Source: PALSA-278 sp963760285 (GTDB taxonomy: Bacteria > Acidobacteriota > Terriglobia > Acidiferrales > UBA7541). From it: a DNA stretch of 64,000 bases. Of the stretch, positions 44,895 to 53,669 are shown piece after piece. The stretch lies in the NCBI GenBank assembly GCA_963760285.1, contig CAVXCI010000001.1, forward strand, positions 248,001 to 312,000. Direction: 5' to 3'. Made by a program: the position numbers and the translations under genes. Within the stretch, counting starts at the first letter, position 1, and every line of letters begins with the position of its first letter. The notes beneath the pieces were generated by a model that saw only the letters and a program-made list of their open reading frames with translations, searched no databases and was not told the origin of the DNA.

Positions 44895-45021
44895 GCCGGG
44901 CCCGAGTACCCAATATCCATTGGCCCGCCCTGTGCCGATTGCATCGCCGCGACCCGCTCTGTTGCTCCGTGCACGCTGCTAAATTGCATTCCGTAGTCAT
45001 GAAGTTTGTTTAACCCGGTAT

Positions 45022-48000
45022 AATGCCCGTCCCGACGGATGGCTACACGACCTGATCTACAGCGTTTGGCAAGCTATCCGCGACGCCCTGTCGGCCTTGG
45101 CTGCAAATTCGAGCCGCGCCCTTCACAATTTAAGGGCGGGTCGAAGCTACGGTCTCGCGGCGGAATTGTCCCCCTATCACGTGCTCTTGCCTGATTTACT
45201 GGCTTCTCCAAAATCGTGCTTCAGCGGATTTTCCCTTCATCGGAGCTAGATTCTGCTCGATTCTCTTCCGATGAGAACGCGCAAACAGAGGAACCTGCAG
45301 TCGAGACGTCCACTGGCTCGACCAACAGCCAAGTTTTGTCCGAAAGCGAGGCATTGATTCGCATTTGGCGTAAACAAAGACAGGATACGTACAATCGCGA
45401 GACTTTGCTCGGAATTGGTGTATTGCGCGCAAAGGTGGGTAGGGGAGAAGCATTTGGCCCCCTTCTTTGTTATCGTGTTCGTCCAGACTATCAGGCTGAA
45501 GTAGAAGATTTTCCATAGAAAAGGTGTCCGAAACTCCCTTCGCAAATCTCACTCTGCTGTCGGAGTTGCTTTCGGCAGATGAGTTGGCGGGCATCCAGCT
45601 TCAACTCCATCAACTTCTTGCCGCTGACAGTTTTGGAGAGGAGGAATTCTGGCAGTTTGCGAGCAGATCGCTTCCGGCTCCGCCGCTATGCTTCGCAACC
45701 TGCACTGCTTTTCCGGAGGAATCCGGCCATTCTCCGACGTTTCGCACACAGGGACGGAACAACTCCCATTATTTGCCGCTTCCGCCGTGCTGCTGAACGT
45801 CCCGCGCGGGAACGCATATCTGCTTGACGACTTGGATGTGCTTGCCTCTGGTGGTAAGGACGGTGATTTGGCGAAGACGGCGGTAGGCCTTCCTCGAGGC
45901 GCCGAGCGATTCTACGGGGGATGAGATATCAGGAACGAGGCTACAACAGCCTGTCGAGCTGTTGCTTCCGGGCTGGAAAGCAACAAGAGCCAACGAGACG
46001 CTGCAAGATTCGCGATCACGTCGCGGGTCCTTGTCGTCCACGGGCCTCCGGGGACTGGTAAATCGCAGACGATATGCAATCTGGTCAGCCATTTGGTCGG
46101 GTCGGGAAAGACTGTGCTAGTGGCTAGCCAGAAGGATAAGGCTCTCGAAGTTGTTCGCGACAAACTTCCGAAACTACCTGATGGCGGGGTTTGGCCCTAG
46201 CACTTTTGAGATCCGATGAGGAATCGCAAAAAGCGCTATTACAAGCGCTTGAATACTCGCAGACGGTGATCGGTTCGGCTGACAAGCAGGGGCTCGAAGC
46301 TTCGAGAGATGCCGTCATTAAGAGGCTCGCTGCGAACCGCCGGGACGCCGCGACCTTGGAGGCGCGATTTGCAGAACTCCTCCGCCTTAAAACGATTGCT
46401 TCCCCATGTTTAAGCGCTTTGGCGAGTTACGAACTCTCCTGCATTCGGGAGCGAAAGGGCGAGACGCGGGGTTGAGCTATCGGGCCCCTGGATGGTTTCG
46501 GCGGTGCGCCCTCTCAATCCAGTCCTCTCGGATAGCATCCAAGGCCAAACGGCTCGATAGGAAATACCCGGACGACACAAATACCGTCCGGTCTGAACTG
46601 CTCCGGCTCAAAAACGAGAGAAAAGTACTCGTTCTTAATTTGCTTGGTGTACGGCGGAGACTCCAACTTCATGCTGCCTCCCAAAATAAGGCAGTAGATT
46701 TCGCTCTGAAACTGGCAAAGAAGCTGCTAATCAAGAAAAGGAAGACAGCGAGTCTTGAGAAAATAAAGGAACAGCTCAATTTTGAGCATTTGCTCTCCGT
46801 CTTCCCGTGCTGGATCCTGTCTATAGACGATGTTGCGCGGATCTTTCCATTGAAGCCCGGGCTCTTCGATTACTTGATCGTGGATGAGGGATCGCAATGT
46901 AATCAGGCAGCTTCGCTACATCTGGCATTCCGAGCGAAGCAGCTGATTGTTGTCGGCGACGAAAATCAATTGCCCAATGCCTCGGTTCAATGGCTTCCGC
47001 AGGCAGCGGTCGAGCAACTGCTGATCAAGAATGACCTTGCGAGCCACGTAAAGAAGGAATTTCTGTCAGTCCATGAGTCACTCCTATCGCTTGCCCTGAG
47101 CTCGCGTGACCAAGAAGTGCGACTCAATGAGCATTTCAGGTGCGATCCCAAGATAATTGCATGGTCCAATAAGGAGTTTTACTACAATTCGCTGCGGATA
47201 CTGACGCCCACTCGTTCGATGAGATTCAAGGCTCCCGTCGAGGTTCGGCAGGTTTCCGGCGCCAGCGAAGACCTTGAAACTCAGGTTAATACGGTGGAAG
47301 CTGAGGCGGTTGTGGATGAGGTGGCCCGCATGCTGGATGATCCGAAGCTAACCGGCCTGAGCATTGGGGTGATCAGCCCGTTCAGACCTCAAGCGGATTA
47401 TATTCAAGCTCTAATTTTCGCGCGCTTCGCAGACCGCTGGGGTGATTGTGAAAGCAGGGGGCTCACGTCATCTACGGCCGACGGTTTTCAGGGAGACGAA
47501 AGGGACATAATCCTTTACTCGTTGAGGCACGGACCAGGATCACGACCGGGGTCGATTACCGGAATTGAGGGAAAGCAGACTCACGGTGACCGGCGATTGA
47601 ACGTGGCTTTTACGCGCGCGCGGCGAAAGGTACTCGTATTTACGTCGATGCAGCCAGGAACGTGTCCGGGGTACTTTATTCGCAGTTTCTTAGAGCACGC
47701 ATACCGGGTCTCGGTCGAGGAGCCCGGCGAATTTTCTCAAGAGCGCGAAGGAGATAGATTTGATAGCGAGTTCGAGAGAGAGGTCTGTGAGCGATTGCGA
47801 GCGTCCGGCCTCCACGTGATCACTCAACATCCCGTAGCTGGATACCGGATTGATCTGGTTGTGACCGACAAAGAGGGCGCCGATTAGGCGTTGAATGCGA
47901 CGGTGCGTTTCACTATGACGAGCTTGGCCAGTTGCGCGAGGAGGATTATGAGCGAGAGGAAATTCTTGAGCGTGCAGGTTGGGCGATTCACCGTATCCCA

Positions 48001-48441
48001 TCAAGACGCTATTACCCGAATCCAGAGAGAGAATTGGAACTGGTCAGTCGCGTCCTCAGTGAGCAGGCCACAGATGAGGAGCAGGTATCTCTTGAGTTCG
48101 AAGACCTGTCCTTAAATGTGGAAGGACCGGCGGAACCGGAATTCGACGCTGCTCCAGCAGTTGTGTCCGAGCTTCCGAACAACCAGCGCCCCCCTGCAGA
48201 TTTTGACGACTGCGCGGGATGGTTCGAGATCGCTCGGTGGGCGAGAGACCTCGCAGGCTGGACAATAGCGAATCGCACATTCTTGTGGGAAGTGGGGAAC
48301 AACATCCACGAAGGGCAAGCTCTCGATGAGACTGCGCGAACGCGTGCCGGGGTCCTTTGGGAGATCGCGCTGCGGCAAGGTTATAGGCCGGCGCGAAAGC
48401 AGGGGGAGGCTGTGACGAAGGGGGATAACAACCTTGCGTAG
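45022..48441 (+). pseudogene. Broken SF1 helicase with C-terminal restriction-endonuclease-like domain
   Basis: Reading across frames gives a protein of roughly 1,100 residues. Parts in order: an N-terminal region (SPYHVLLPDLLAS); Walker A GPPGTGKSQ near 46047; Walker B-type DYLIVDEGSQ (46874 on); later helicase motifs GDENQLPN, NEHFRCDP, STADGFQGDE and NVAFTRARR; and then a nuclease-like domain with FEREVCERLRASG and VECDGAFHY (about 47780-47980). The last domain matches the Vsr/MTES_1575-like fold. Frame breaks are near 45230, 45520, 45690, 45920, 46185, 46385 and 47884. The architecture recalls helicase-Vsr fusions proposed as phage-defence proteins. Composition is lower in GC than neighbours, consistent with transfer. 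Confidence 0.75.
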
Positions 48442-49457
48442 CAAACGTCTGGTGAAAACATTACGGTCTTCTATCGTTATCCTCGCGATCTCGTTACTCC
48501 TCTCATTCTCAGCGCCCATGGGGGCGAATGACGCGGCGGCGGAGACGGCGGCGGGAGGAATTCAGCTGCGGCACGAGGCGCACGTCTCCATGCAGAAGGA
48601 GCGGCTGAGCATTGCGCGGGACAAAGTGACGGTGGAATACGAATTCCTGAATGACAGCGACAAGGACGTGACCACGGAAGTGGCCTTCCCCATTCCCGCC
48701 TACAAACTGGATCCGGAAGACGCGGCGGGCAAGCGCGACTTCGCGGATTTCCGCGTGTGGGTGAACGGCGCGACGGCGAACTACCAGACGGACGTGCGGG
48801 CGATGCTGGGGCACAAGGACGTCTCCGACATTCTGCGGCGGTACAAGATTGACATCGTGTCGTTTGGAAATTGGGGCGAGGAGGACGATCCCGGGCCGCT
48901 CTACCAAGTGGCCAAGCTGCCCGCTCCGGCGCGGACGAACCTGATGGAACTGGGGCTGATCGAGAAAGACATCTATCCGAAATGGCAGGTGGCGAAGACT
49001 TACTACTGGCCGCAGACGTTTCCGGCGCATCAGGTGGTCCGCGTGAAGCATGAATACAAGCCGGTGGTGGGATTTCAGGGATTCAAGGCGGCGAGCATCG
49101 GCAGCGAACTGAAAGGCGCGTGCATGGATCCCTCACTGGAGAAAAAACTGGGCGCGGCGATTGCGGCGGGATTGAAATCCGGGGCGCGCATCGTCCGGCG
49201 ACGACTACGTGAACGCCAGCTGGGTGAAATATATTCTGACCACGGCGAATACCTGGAACGGTCCCATACGCGATTTTGAATTGACGGTGGAAAAGCCGGC
49301 GGCCCAGCCATCCGCAAACGGGGAGCGCGGAGACACTTTTGTCAGCTTCTGCTGGGACGGCCCGGTGGAGCATCCCGACGCGAATCATTTCACCGCGCAC
49401 GTGACGGATTTCCGTCCCACGAAAGAGCTGACGGTTTATTTCCTCGCCGGGTACTGA
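48434..49457 (+). CDS. Secreted DUF4424-family protein with one frameshift
   Basis: Signal peptide (ends near SFSAPMGA), then ANDAAAETAAGGIQL and NDSDKDVTTEVAFPIP, typical of DUF4424. The first frame runs to about 49195, where SGDDYVNASWVKYILTT resumes in a second frame and continues to 49457. A single indel near 49195 would repair it. The start is TTG 48434 or GTG 48452, the latter giving a better-placed signal peptide. Function of the family is unknown. Confidence 0.75.
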
Positions 49458-49461
49458 GCGG

Positions 49462-49623
49462 CTATGGTTTAGGCGCGTAATTGAACGACGCGTACCAGTT
49501 GCCGCGGCCCTGGGGCGTAATGTCCAAAATATTGTAAACGGAGAAGAGCAGGCCCGGGCCGCGCCCGTTGATGTCCGTGGCCATGCGCGGATGCGCGGTG
49601 TAGAAATGGCGAAGAGTCCCGTT
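49462..49623 (-). pseudogene. 3' fragment of a DUF899 gene
   Basis: Encodes only the last ~52 residues (RHFYTAHPRM, NILDITPQGRGNWYASFNYAP), nearly identical to the end of the intact DUF899 gene at 50782-51504. Similarity stops near 49623, just before the Dyp peroxidase leader. Confidence 0.85.
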
Positions 49624-49708
49624 GCACCGACCACAGGACGAGCCTATGATGCACGTGCTGGAGGTCCAAACCGGAAATTCCTGTTTAGATCCTGCCGGAG
49701 GACATACA

Positions 49709-50674
49709 ATGCAGTTCGATCCGAACAGAGCGCCCGAAGCGACGCGTGTCGTTGCGCAACCGATTGTGGCGACGCTTTCGCGCGCGGCGATCTTTCTGGT
49801 GGCGACGCTAAAAACCGGGGACGATGCCCGCTCGACGCTGCGGTCGTTCTGCGGAGACCTGGGCGGAATTTTCCGCGCGGTGGAGTATCGCAACATTGAA
49901 GCGGGGCTGTCCTGCATCATGGGAATTGGGTCCGACGCCTGGGACCGGCTCTTTGGGCAGCCGCGTCCGGCGGAGCTTCATCCGTTCCGCGAGGTTCGCG
50001 CCGGAACGCGACATGCAGTGTCCACGCCGGGCGACTTTCTGTTCCACATCCGCGCGAAGCACATGGATCTATGCTTCGAACTTGCCACGCAGATCATGGC
50101 GCGCATCGGGAATGCGGTTGTTCCGGTGGACGAAGTGCACGGCTTCAAAAATTTCGACGACCGCGATCTCGTTGGCTTCGTTGACGGGACTGAGAATCCG
50201 AGGGGTGAAGCGGTGGCCGAGGCCGCGCTCATTGGCGAGGAGGATGCCGCGTTCGTCGGCGGGAGCTACGTGATGGTGCAGAAATATCTCCACGATATGA
50301 ATGGATGGAATGCGCTGTCCACGGAGGAGCAGGAGAAAATTATCGGGCGCAAGAAGCTGTCCGACATCGAATTGGAGGAGTCGGTGAAGCCGGCCTGCTC
50401 GCACAGCTCGCTCACGACGATCGAGGAGAACGGCAAAGAGATGAAGATCCTGCGTGACAACATGCCTTTTGGCAACGCCGCGCAAGGTGAATTTGGAACG
50501 TATTTTATCGGCTACTGCCGAACGCCGCGCACGCTCGAGCAGATGCTCGAGAATATGTTCGTCGGACGGCCGCCTGGCAACTACGATCGTCTGCTCGACT
50601 TCAGCCGCGCCGTCACTGGAAATTTGTTCTTCGCGCCGTCCGCGACATTTCTGGAAGCGTTGGGGGACGACTAG
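49709..50674 (+). CDS. Dyp-type heme peroxidase
   Basis: 321 residues. The GxxDG motif is GFVDGTENP with distal Asp at about 159; the proximal heme-ligand His is at about 232 in CSHSS. FIGYCRTPRTLEQMLENMF is the conserved C-terminal segment. It is closest to the YfeX-like group, cytosolic, with no signal peptide. The ATG at 49709 has GGAGG seven bases before it. It sits between a DUF899 fragment and an intact DUF899 gene, both on the opposite strand. Confidence 0.93.
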   Translation: MQFDPNRAPEATRVVAQPIVATLSRAAIFLVATLKTGDDARSTLRSFCGDLGGIFRAVEYRNIEAGLSCIMGIGSDAWDRLFGQPRPAELHPFREVRAGTRHAVSTPGDFLFHIRAKHMDLCFELATQIMARIGNAVVPVDEVHGFKNFDDRDLVGFVDGTENPRGEAVAEAALIGEEDAAFVGGSYVMVQKYLHDMNGWNALSTEEQEKIIGRKKLSDIELEESVKPACSHSSLTTIEENGKEMKILRDNMPFGNAAQGEFGTYFIGYCRTPRTLEQMLENMFVGRPPGNYDRLLDFSRAVTGNLFFAPSATFLEALGDD

Positions 50675-50781
50675 CGCGAGACTGCGCTACGCTGCCCTGC
50701 CGCGTCGGCGGTGGATTTGTCCGGTTAGCGCGTTAATCAGGATTCGCCGCTGAATTAGCCTATAGTCTCGACAAAATGGAT

Positions 50782-51504
50782 TTATTTCCCGGCGGGCGCG
50801 TAGTTGAACGACGCATACCAATTGCCGCGGCCCTGGGGCGTAATGTCCAGGATATTGTAAACAGAGAACAGCAGATCCAGGCCGCGCTCGTTGATGTCCG
50901 TGGACATGCGCGGGTGGGCGGTATAGAAATGGCGGAGAGTGCCGTCGGCGTCCCTGGTGAAGACTGACACTGCGGAATCCTGGCCGCCGTCGCGGTCTTC
51001 GCTTCCGAAATCGTACTTAAAGGTATTGGCGCCGCAACTCAGCAACCGCAGGCCGCCCCAGCCGCGTTTGCGGGCATGGGCGCGCAAGGCTGGCGGATCG
51101 GCGGCGGCCACAATGGCGACATCGGCATTTTGCGCGAGATGATGAGCGACGCCACTCCAGCCGTCAATCAGCATGGTGCACATCGGGCAGGGATTGGCCT
51201 GCTTCTTTCCGTACATGAAATGGTAAAGGACCACCGCGCGATTCGGGCCGGTGAATAGCTCGCTCAGGCGGACCTTGCGAACCGGCTCATCGCCGGCGGC
51301 GAGATTCGCGGGGCCCTCCTCGAATACGTAATCCTGAACGGCCGCGCCCCGTGGAAGGCTGCGCCGCAGCGCGGCGACGCGCTCCCGCTGGCGCATCAAT
51401 TCGACTTCCGCCAGGCGAAGTTCCTCGCGCCTGGCGAGATATTCCCCGGATTCATCCGCAAGATTCGTTTGCCGGAATGCGCCATTGATTATTTCGTATG
51501 TCAT
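50782..51504 (-). CDS. DUF899-family thioredoxin-like protein
   Basis: 240 residues. A coiled N-terminal region is followed by a thioredoxin-like fold with CPMC (in KQANPCPMCTMLIDGW) and the family-specific end NILDITPQGRGNWY. Members are annotated only as DUF899; a thiol-disulfide or peroxidase role is suggested by the CxxC. Same strand as the cytochrome cluster but separated by about 200 bases from the next gene. Confidence 0.85.
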   Translation of the reverse strand: MTYEIINGAFRQTNLADESGEYLARREELRLAEVELMRQRERVAALRRSLPRGAAVQDYVFEEGPANLAAGDEPVRKVRLSELFTGPNRAVVLYHFMYGKKQANPCPMCTMLIDGWSGVAHHLAQNADVAIVAAADPPALRAHARKRGWGGLRLLSCGANTFKYDFGSEDRDGGQDSAVSVFTRDADGTLRHFYTAHPRMSTDINERGLDLLFSVYNILDITPQGRGNWYASFNYAPAGK

Positions 51505-51700
51505 CTGCCGATCTCCTCGAAAAGCTGGGAGCAGTTTTTATAGCCCCAGGCAATTCTGATTGCAAAAGCCCCGCCGTGCTGCATATGGGAACCTCGTGTC
51601 GTCCGCGGGGTTGCTTACAGCAAAGTGTCCGGACCGAAAATTGGCAAACCCCTGGAAGAGTGGCTAGTGTGAGCCGCGGTTTGAAGAATCGCAGGTCCCG

Positions 51701-52297
51701 CTAAGGCTGCTCGCGGAAGACCTGCGCGTAGGATTTGCCGTAAGGATAGAAGCGGTCTTTCTCGCCGCGTTTCCAGGCGGCCTTCAGTTCGGGAGTGGTG
51801 ATGTCCCAATCGGGGCGGCACTTTTTCAACACTGCGCGCAGGTCCTGGCGAAGCTCTTCGATGGTGGGCCGGCCGAAAAACCAATAACCCATGTAAATCT
51901 TGTAGATCACCAGCCCCGGCTCGAGAACCAGGGTGTGCGGAATCATGGGATTGTGCTCCGCGTCGGTGTACTCGGCGATGTCGAGATCCTTCTGCACCAC
52001 GCGCCCGGCATCGGAGAGAAAGGGCCATTCCGCGCCGACGCCGGTGCGGTACTCGTTGGTGGCGGCCAGATTGTCCGTGCTGATGGTGATCAGGCGGCAG
52101 TAACCGACTTCGATCTCGCGATACAGCTGGAGCAGGCCCTCGGCCTGCCGGCGGTCCTTGGGGCAAAAGCCTCCCCGGCTGAGGACCAGGACCATCGGGT
52201 CCGGCCCCTGCAGCTCGGAGAGCTTGCGGCGCCTGGCGGTATAGTCGGTCAGCTCGTAATCAGGAAACACGGCGCCAGGAACGATGTCTGCTCTCAT
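51701..52297 (-). CDS. Peroxiredoxin/redoxin-like protein
   Basis: 198 residues of thioredoxin fold. VLSRGGFCPKDRRQAEGL carries one Cys in the place of the peroxidatic Cys, though the PxxxTxxC context of AhpC is not kept. GAVFPDYELTD and YRTGVGAEWPFLSDAGRVV fit the AhpC/TSA (alkyl hydroperoxide reductase) superfamily. No signal peptide. It follows the cytochrome genes on the same strand. Confidence 0.75.
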   Translation of the reverse strand: MRADIVPGAVFPDYELTDYTARRRKLSELQGPDPMVLVLSRGGFCPKDRRQAEGLLQLYREIEVGYCRLITISTDNLAATNEYRTGVGAEWPFLSDAGRVVQKDLDIAEYTDAEHNPMIPHTLVLEPGLVIYKIYMGYWFFGRPTIEELRQDLRAVLKKCRPDWDITTPELKAAWKRGEKDRFYPYGKSYAQVFREQP

Positions 52298-52361
52298 AAA
52301 ATGTGGCCTCTTCTTCGGCGGAGCGCAGCGTTGCGCAGGCCGCCCGGTTTCTTATTTGGAT

Positions 52362-52559
52362 TCAACTCGCCGCGGAAACCAGGGAAAGCAGGTACAGCAA
52401 AATACCGGCCAGGAAAAGCGCCCCGCCGATGAAGGCGAACAGGAGGAACGCCAGCGGTTTTTCCCAAAGCAGGCTGGCCAGCTCCACTCCCAGTCCAAGA
52501 ATGAGAAGGACGCCGGACCAACGGAGGGCGTGTTGCATTCCGATCAGGCTGACTTTCAT
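52362..52559 (-). CDS. Small membrane protein of the cytochrome cluster
   Basis: 65 residues with two hydrophobic helices (WSGVLLILGLGVELASLL and AFLLFAFIGGALFLAGILLY). The start codon overlaps the stop of the NapC-type gene (ATGA), indicating translational coupling. Family unknown; a subunit or anchor role in the conduit is inference. Confidence 0.65.
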   Translation of the reverse strand: MKVSLIGMQHALRWSGVLLILGLGVELASLLWEKPLAFLLFAFIGGALFLAGILLYLLSLVSAAS

Positions 52560-53185
52560 TGCGCCGGACTCCAAAACTTCACCTTGTTGAGACTCGCCAC
52601 GTTGTGAACGGTGTCGTGGCATCCGCTGGTCATGCAGGAAGCCTGGTTGCTTTTCAAGGAACCGAGAATGGCCATGTGGATCGCGTTGCTTTCGAAGGAA
52701 CGCGCGCCGAGATGGCAATGCAGGCACTCGCGATTGTTATACGGGGTGTAGAGCTTGATCTGGTCGGGAGCCGGCGGCGTTCCCAGATATTGAACATAGA
52801 TGTGGCGCAGGCCGCGAAGCTTGGCGCGCACGCCTCCGTACAGGGCGTAATCCGTGTGGCAGGTGTAGCAGGCCTCGTCCACGGGAACCAGATGATTTTC
52901 AAAGTGCGCGGCCGCGAGATAGGAGGGATCGGCCACGTAGAGGCTCTTTCCGTGAGACTCCATGACGTGACAGCTCAGGCAGAACTGGGTCTGCTTGGAG
53001 CGGTCAATTTGCTCGGTGGCGCCCCAGGAAACACACAGTACCGGCAGGATCAAGAACGCCACGAAGGCCAGCATCTTTCCTTCGCGGCTGGAGGTGATCG
53101 CGGGGCGGATGGCAATCAGCGCAATCAGAGCCGCGCTGACCAGAAGCAGCGCGTAAAGAAGCGTCTGTGGCGTGGGCAGATTCAA
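52556..53185 (-). CDS. NapC/NirT-type membrane multiheme cytochrome c
   Basis: 209 residues. N-terminal hydrophobic segments (about 8-27 and 38-55) anchor the protein. Three CxxCH sites (CLSCH, CYTCH, CLHCH) are seen, plus a fourth, CMTSGCH, with four residues between the Cys. NapC/NirT/CymA proteins take electrons from menaquinol and pass them to periplasmic partners. The gene context next to decaheme and barrel genes fits that job. Confidence 0.8.
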   Translation of the reverse strand: MNLPTPQTLLYALLLVSAALIALIAIRPAITSSREGKMLAFVAFLILPVLCVSWGATEQIDRSKQTQFCLSCHVMESHGKSLYVADPSYLAAAHFENHLVPVDEACYTCHTDYALYGGVRAKLRGLRHIYVQYLGTPPAPDQIKLYTPYNNRECLHCHLGARSFESNAIHMAILGSLKSNQASCMTSGCHDTVHNVASLNKVKFWSPAQ

Positions 53186-53260
53186 GTGGTCATCTCCTCA
53201 ATAGTCCGCGGAACAGCGCTCCGCCGTCCGCGCTTTCCAGGAAGCCCGCGGGCAAATTTA

Positions 53261-53602
53261 CTACTTTTTCGCGGCCAAACCCCGGATGAAACCGACGAGG
53301 CCCTTGATCTGCCCGTCGGTCAGCTTGCCTTTGTAGGCCGGCATTTTCTTGCCCATCCCGTTGGTTATGCTGCCGATCAACTGCGCGTCGGTCTGGCTCT
53401 GCACTTCGCTGGAGCCGAGGTCTTTCGCGCCCAGTTGTTTCCCCATGGGGACGTTGCCGCTGCCGTCCGGCGCATGGCACGCGGCGCATTTGGCCTTGTA
53501 AAGACCCGCCGAATCATCGGCCCGCGCGCACACACCCACGAAAAGAATGACGGCGCACGCCAGGATTAGTTTCTGACCAATTCGTACCAGTGAAGATTTC
53601 AT
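53261..53602 (-). CDS. Small periplasmic cytochrome c
   Basis: 113 residues. Signal peptide about 1-28 (ends CARAD), one heme site CAACH (Cys39) and a methionine ligand in KKMPAYKGKL: class I monoheme cytochrome c. The start at 53602 has AGGAGG upstream. Likely an electron shuttle in the periplasm for the neighbouring multiheme proteins. Confidence 0.9.
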   Translation of the reverse strand: MKSSLVRIGQKLILACAVILFVGVCARADDSAGLYKAKCAACHAPDGSGNVPMGKQLGAKDLGSSEVQSQTDAQLIGSITNGMGKKMPAYKGKLTDGQIKGLVGFIRGLAAKK

Positions 53603-53669
53603 TTCGATCCGCCTCCTCCTAAAGTTTACGGCTGGTGCCACATCCGGTCTCCCGGCAATCAGTTCCGGG

